This document shows, in pieces, positions 29,776 through 29,831 of a stretch of DNA of 29,831 bases. The notes below the pieces were generated by a model. It ran no database searches, had not been told where the DNA came from, and worked only from the letters and a program-made list of their open reading frames with translations. Made by a program: the position numbers and the translations under genes. The stretch is from Terfezia claveryi (lineage: Eukaryota > Ascomycota > Pezizomycetes > Pezizales > Pezizaceae), in the NCBI GenBank assembly GCA_015179025.1, contig WHUX01000417.1:1-29831 (forward strand), written 5' to 3'. The first letter of the stretch is position 1. The number at the start of each line of letters is the position of its first letter.

Positions 29776-29831
29776 TGAGTTTGGGTAAATAGAGGATTAC
29801 CTTATAGGGAAATATGTCTAAATAAGCGATA

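Overview
The window looks like repeat-dense DNA from a filamentous basidiomycete, most likely an Agaricomycete. The reasons are chromodomain Ty3/gypsy elements, two relics of Plavaka-type (CACTA-related) DNA transposases, introns of about 51-60 nt with GTAAGT donors and CTAAC branch sites, and a gene whose product resembles the basidiomycete DUF6532 family. Nothing bacterial is present: no Shine-Dalgarno spacing, operons, CRISPR arrays, rRNA or tRNA genes were seen.

Almost everything from 1 to about 26,400 is transposons nested inside transposons. Reading inward from the left: 1-1087 holds a reversed LTR abutting the tail of a forward LTR. 1088-5863 is the interior and right end of a decayed TIR element (here Plav-1) with a Plavaka-type transposase pseudogene; a further 1.16 kb insertion candidate (2461-3617) lies beside it. 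Plav-1 ends inside the LTR of gypsy copy A (5864-6373). Copy A is interrupted by gypsy copy B (LTR 6374-7835, gag relic 7836-8772). Copy B is interrupted by a second TIR element, Plav-2 (8773-9947), which is interrupted by gypsy copy C (LTR 9948-11413, gag start 11414-11683). C is interrupted by the complete gypsy copy D (11684-24077, target-site duplication CAATC). D itself carries a short non-autonomous LTR element F (17931-19532, TSD CCACG) and a reversed solo LTR E (20309-21863, TSD GGCAG). E holds a 96-bp MITE (21116-21211). Copy C gag resumes at 24078 and is cut at 25744 by a third TIR element, G.

Copies A-E and the first two LTRs belong to one gypsy family: LTRs of about 1,456-1,466 bp (TGTCACGGGG...CCCCCGTGACA), a TATA box about 300 bp from the 3' edge, and a gag with an N-terminal coiled coil, a polyproline run, a capsid-like region and one zinc knuckle. 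The pol order is protease, RT, RNase H, integrase and chromodomain. D has LTRs about 99 % identical, yet its reading frame is broken by several single-base deletions and stops.

The right end (25745-29831) starts with the CATCAGCAA terminus and tandem subterminal repeats of element G. It then holds two minus-strand genes: an intact six-exon gene for a predicted 408-residue DUF6532-like nuclear-type acidic protein (26477-28109), and a damaged gene for an unrecognised charged protein (28515-29707). These look like cargo of element G, but its far end lies outside the window, so that link is an inference.

The observations most worth following are: (1) a possible self-priming primer-binding site in two different LTR families; (2) related TIR termini (CATCAGS) shared by three large elements and a MITE; (3) the possible cargo gene pair in element G; and (4) a 32-nt spaced inverted repeat bounding the second cargo gene.
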